From the NCBI GenBank assembly GCA_947479645.1, contig CANKAJ010000003.1, forward strand, positions 16,584 to 80,583: 64,000 bases of DNA. Direction: 5' to 3'. This document shows positions 63,514 through 64,000 of this stretch, piece after piece (within the stretch, counting starts at the first letter, position 1; each line of letters starts with the position of its first letter). A program made the position numbers and the translations under genes. A model generated the notes under the pieces. That model worked only from the letters and a program-made list of their open reading frames with translations. It ran no database searches and was not told the origin of the DNA. The DNA comes from Betaproteobacteria bacterium. Lineage in GTDB: Bacteria; Pseudomonadota; Gammaproteobacteria; Burkholderiales; SG8-39.

Positions 63514-63586
63514 GGGCTATTTCAGTCAATTCTGAAACAGCCCTGCTGCACAAGCATACGAGGGGATTTCCCCTCGTTTTGTTTTT
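63514..63586. terminator. double hairpin terminator closing the mto cluster
   Basis: First hairpin GGGCTATTTCAG ... CTGAAACAGCCC at 63514-63543. Second, ACGAGGGGA-TT-TCCCCTCGT at 63558-63577, is followed by TTTTGTTTTT, a canonical intrinsic terminator for the plus strand. The sequence also faces the convergent minus-strand gene at 63637, so it may act on both. Confidence 0.88.
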
Positions 63587-63636
63587 GGACAGCCGGTATG
63601 TATTGAAATCGGCCAGCGCCGCAGCCGCGCGCCGGC

Positions 63637-64000
63637 TCACACCCAGCCCAGCCCTCCCAGTACCGCACCCGCGCCCAGCAGCCACAGTATATGGATGCGG
63701 GTCTTCCACACCAGCAAGGCTGCCACCACCGACACCAGCCACAAGGGCCAGTCGGTGGCGGGATTATTGTGCGCGGAGCTGAGCAGCCATACGGTGGAGA
63801 GCAGCAAGGCAACCACAATGGGCCCCATGCCCTGCTTGAATGCGCGCAACACACGCAGTTCGCGATTGCGGTGCAACCAGCGCGTCACCAGCAGCGTCGA
63901 CAGACTGCTGGGGATCAACACACCGAGCAGACACACCAGCACGCCAAACAAGGCATAGGCATAGCCACCGGGCCCGAATCCGACGCTCCAGCCCAGCAGA
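63637..64000 (-). CDS. chromate-transporter-like protein, C-terminal part (cut by window edge)
   Basis: The minus-strand frame is open from the window edge to the stop at 63637 (about 121 codons). At least four hydrophobic helices; FGPGGYAYALFGVLVCLLGVL, RAFKQGMGPIVVALLLSTVW and LLGAGAVLGGLGWV resemble the second half of CHR-family chromate/anion transporters. A start inside the window (63951) is only an internal TTG. The N-terminal part lies beyond position 64000, so family assignment is moderate. Confidence 0.7.
   Translation of the reverse strand, partial: LLGWSVGFGPGGYAYALFGVLVCLLGVLIPSSLSTLLVTRWLHRNRELRVLRAFKQGMGPIVVALLLSTVWLLSSAHNNPATDWPLWLVSVVAALLVWKTRIHILWLLGAGAVLGGLGWV

Overview
This window looks like a chromosomal segment of a betaproteobacterium, probably a metabolically flexible, metal- or redox-active lineage (Gallionellaceae/Rhodocyclales-like). 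The basis is the system I cytochrome c maturation operon, two Bug-type tricarboxylate-transporter binding proteins, class I fumarase, an SHP/DHC/cytochrome b561 operon, and an mtoA-mtoB-cymA-mtoD cluster arranged as in iron-oxidising Betaproteobacteria such as Sideroxydans. Taxonomy is inferred from gene families only. Layout. 1-1160: edge of a luciferase-like flavin monooxygenase, a small winged-helix protein and tRNA-Ser(GGA). 1282-16267: central metabolism and transport (acs, quinone oxidoreductase, an atypical SDR, UPF0114, class I fumarase, TfpZ-like protein, Bug protein, phosphate transporter with its DUF47 partner, MFS, NlpC/P60, EamA, MFS plus AEC). 16587-20519: SHP, diheme cytochrome and cytochrome b561, followed (after a MITE-like element) by a QseBC-like two-component system whose kinase carries a ten-unit 12-bp minisatellite at its G1 box. 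20522-35340: a signalling island with two PIN-type toxin-antitoxin pairs, an HD-GYP regulator, two membrane PAS sensors without output domains, a 1363-residue hybrid kinase, a frameshifted B12-binding gene, a decayed kinase, and a GGDEF-hemerythrin protein. 35386-50013: a TrkA-type K+ channel, a Bug protein with an alpha/beta hydrolase, then a minus-strand catabolic and uptake block: two CoA-transferases, an Ldh-type dehydrogenase, a DUF35/thiolase-like pair, a complete ABC importer and, at its head, a UGSC-family selenoprotein. 50158-57266: ccmABCDEFGHI. 57267-63586: an ANR/FNR-type box, an IS256-derived ORF, then mtoA, mtoB, cymA and mtoD, ending at a strong terminator. The right edge is a truncated chromate-transporter-like gene. 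How the genes fit together: CcmA-I attaches haem to the at least 18 CXXCH motifs visible in this window (10 in MtoA, 4 in CymA, 1 in MtoD, 1 in SHP, 2 in DHC). MtoAB would carry electrons through the outer membrane, MtoD through the periplasm, and CymA to or from the quinone pool. The most striking single observation is the selenoprotein. An in-frame TGA at 49615-49617 lies inside an exact U-G-S-C motif and is followed by a 13-bp stem-loop at SECIS distance. It merges what would otherwise be two ORFs into one 601-residue protein next to a carboxylate/acyl-CoA pathway.
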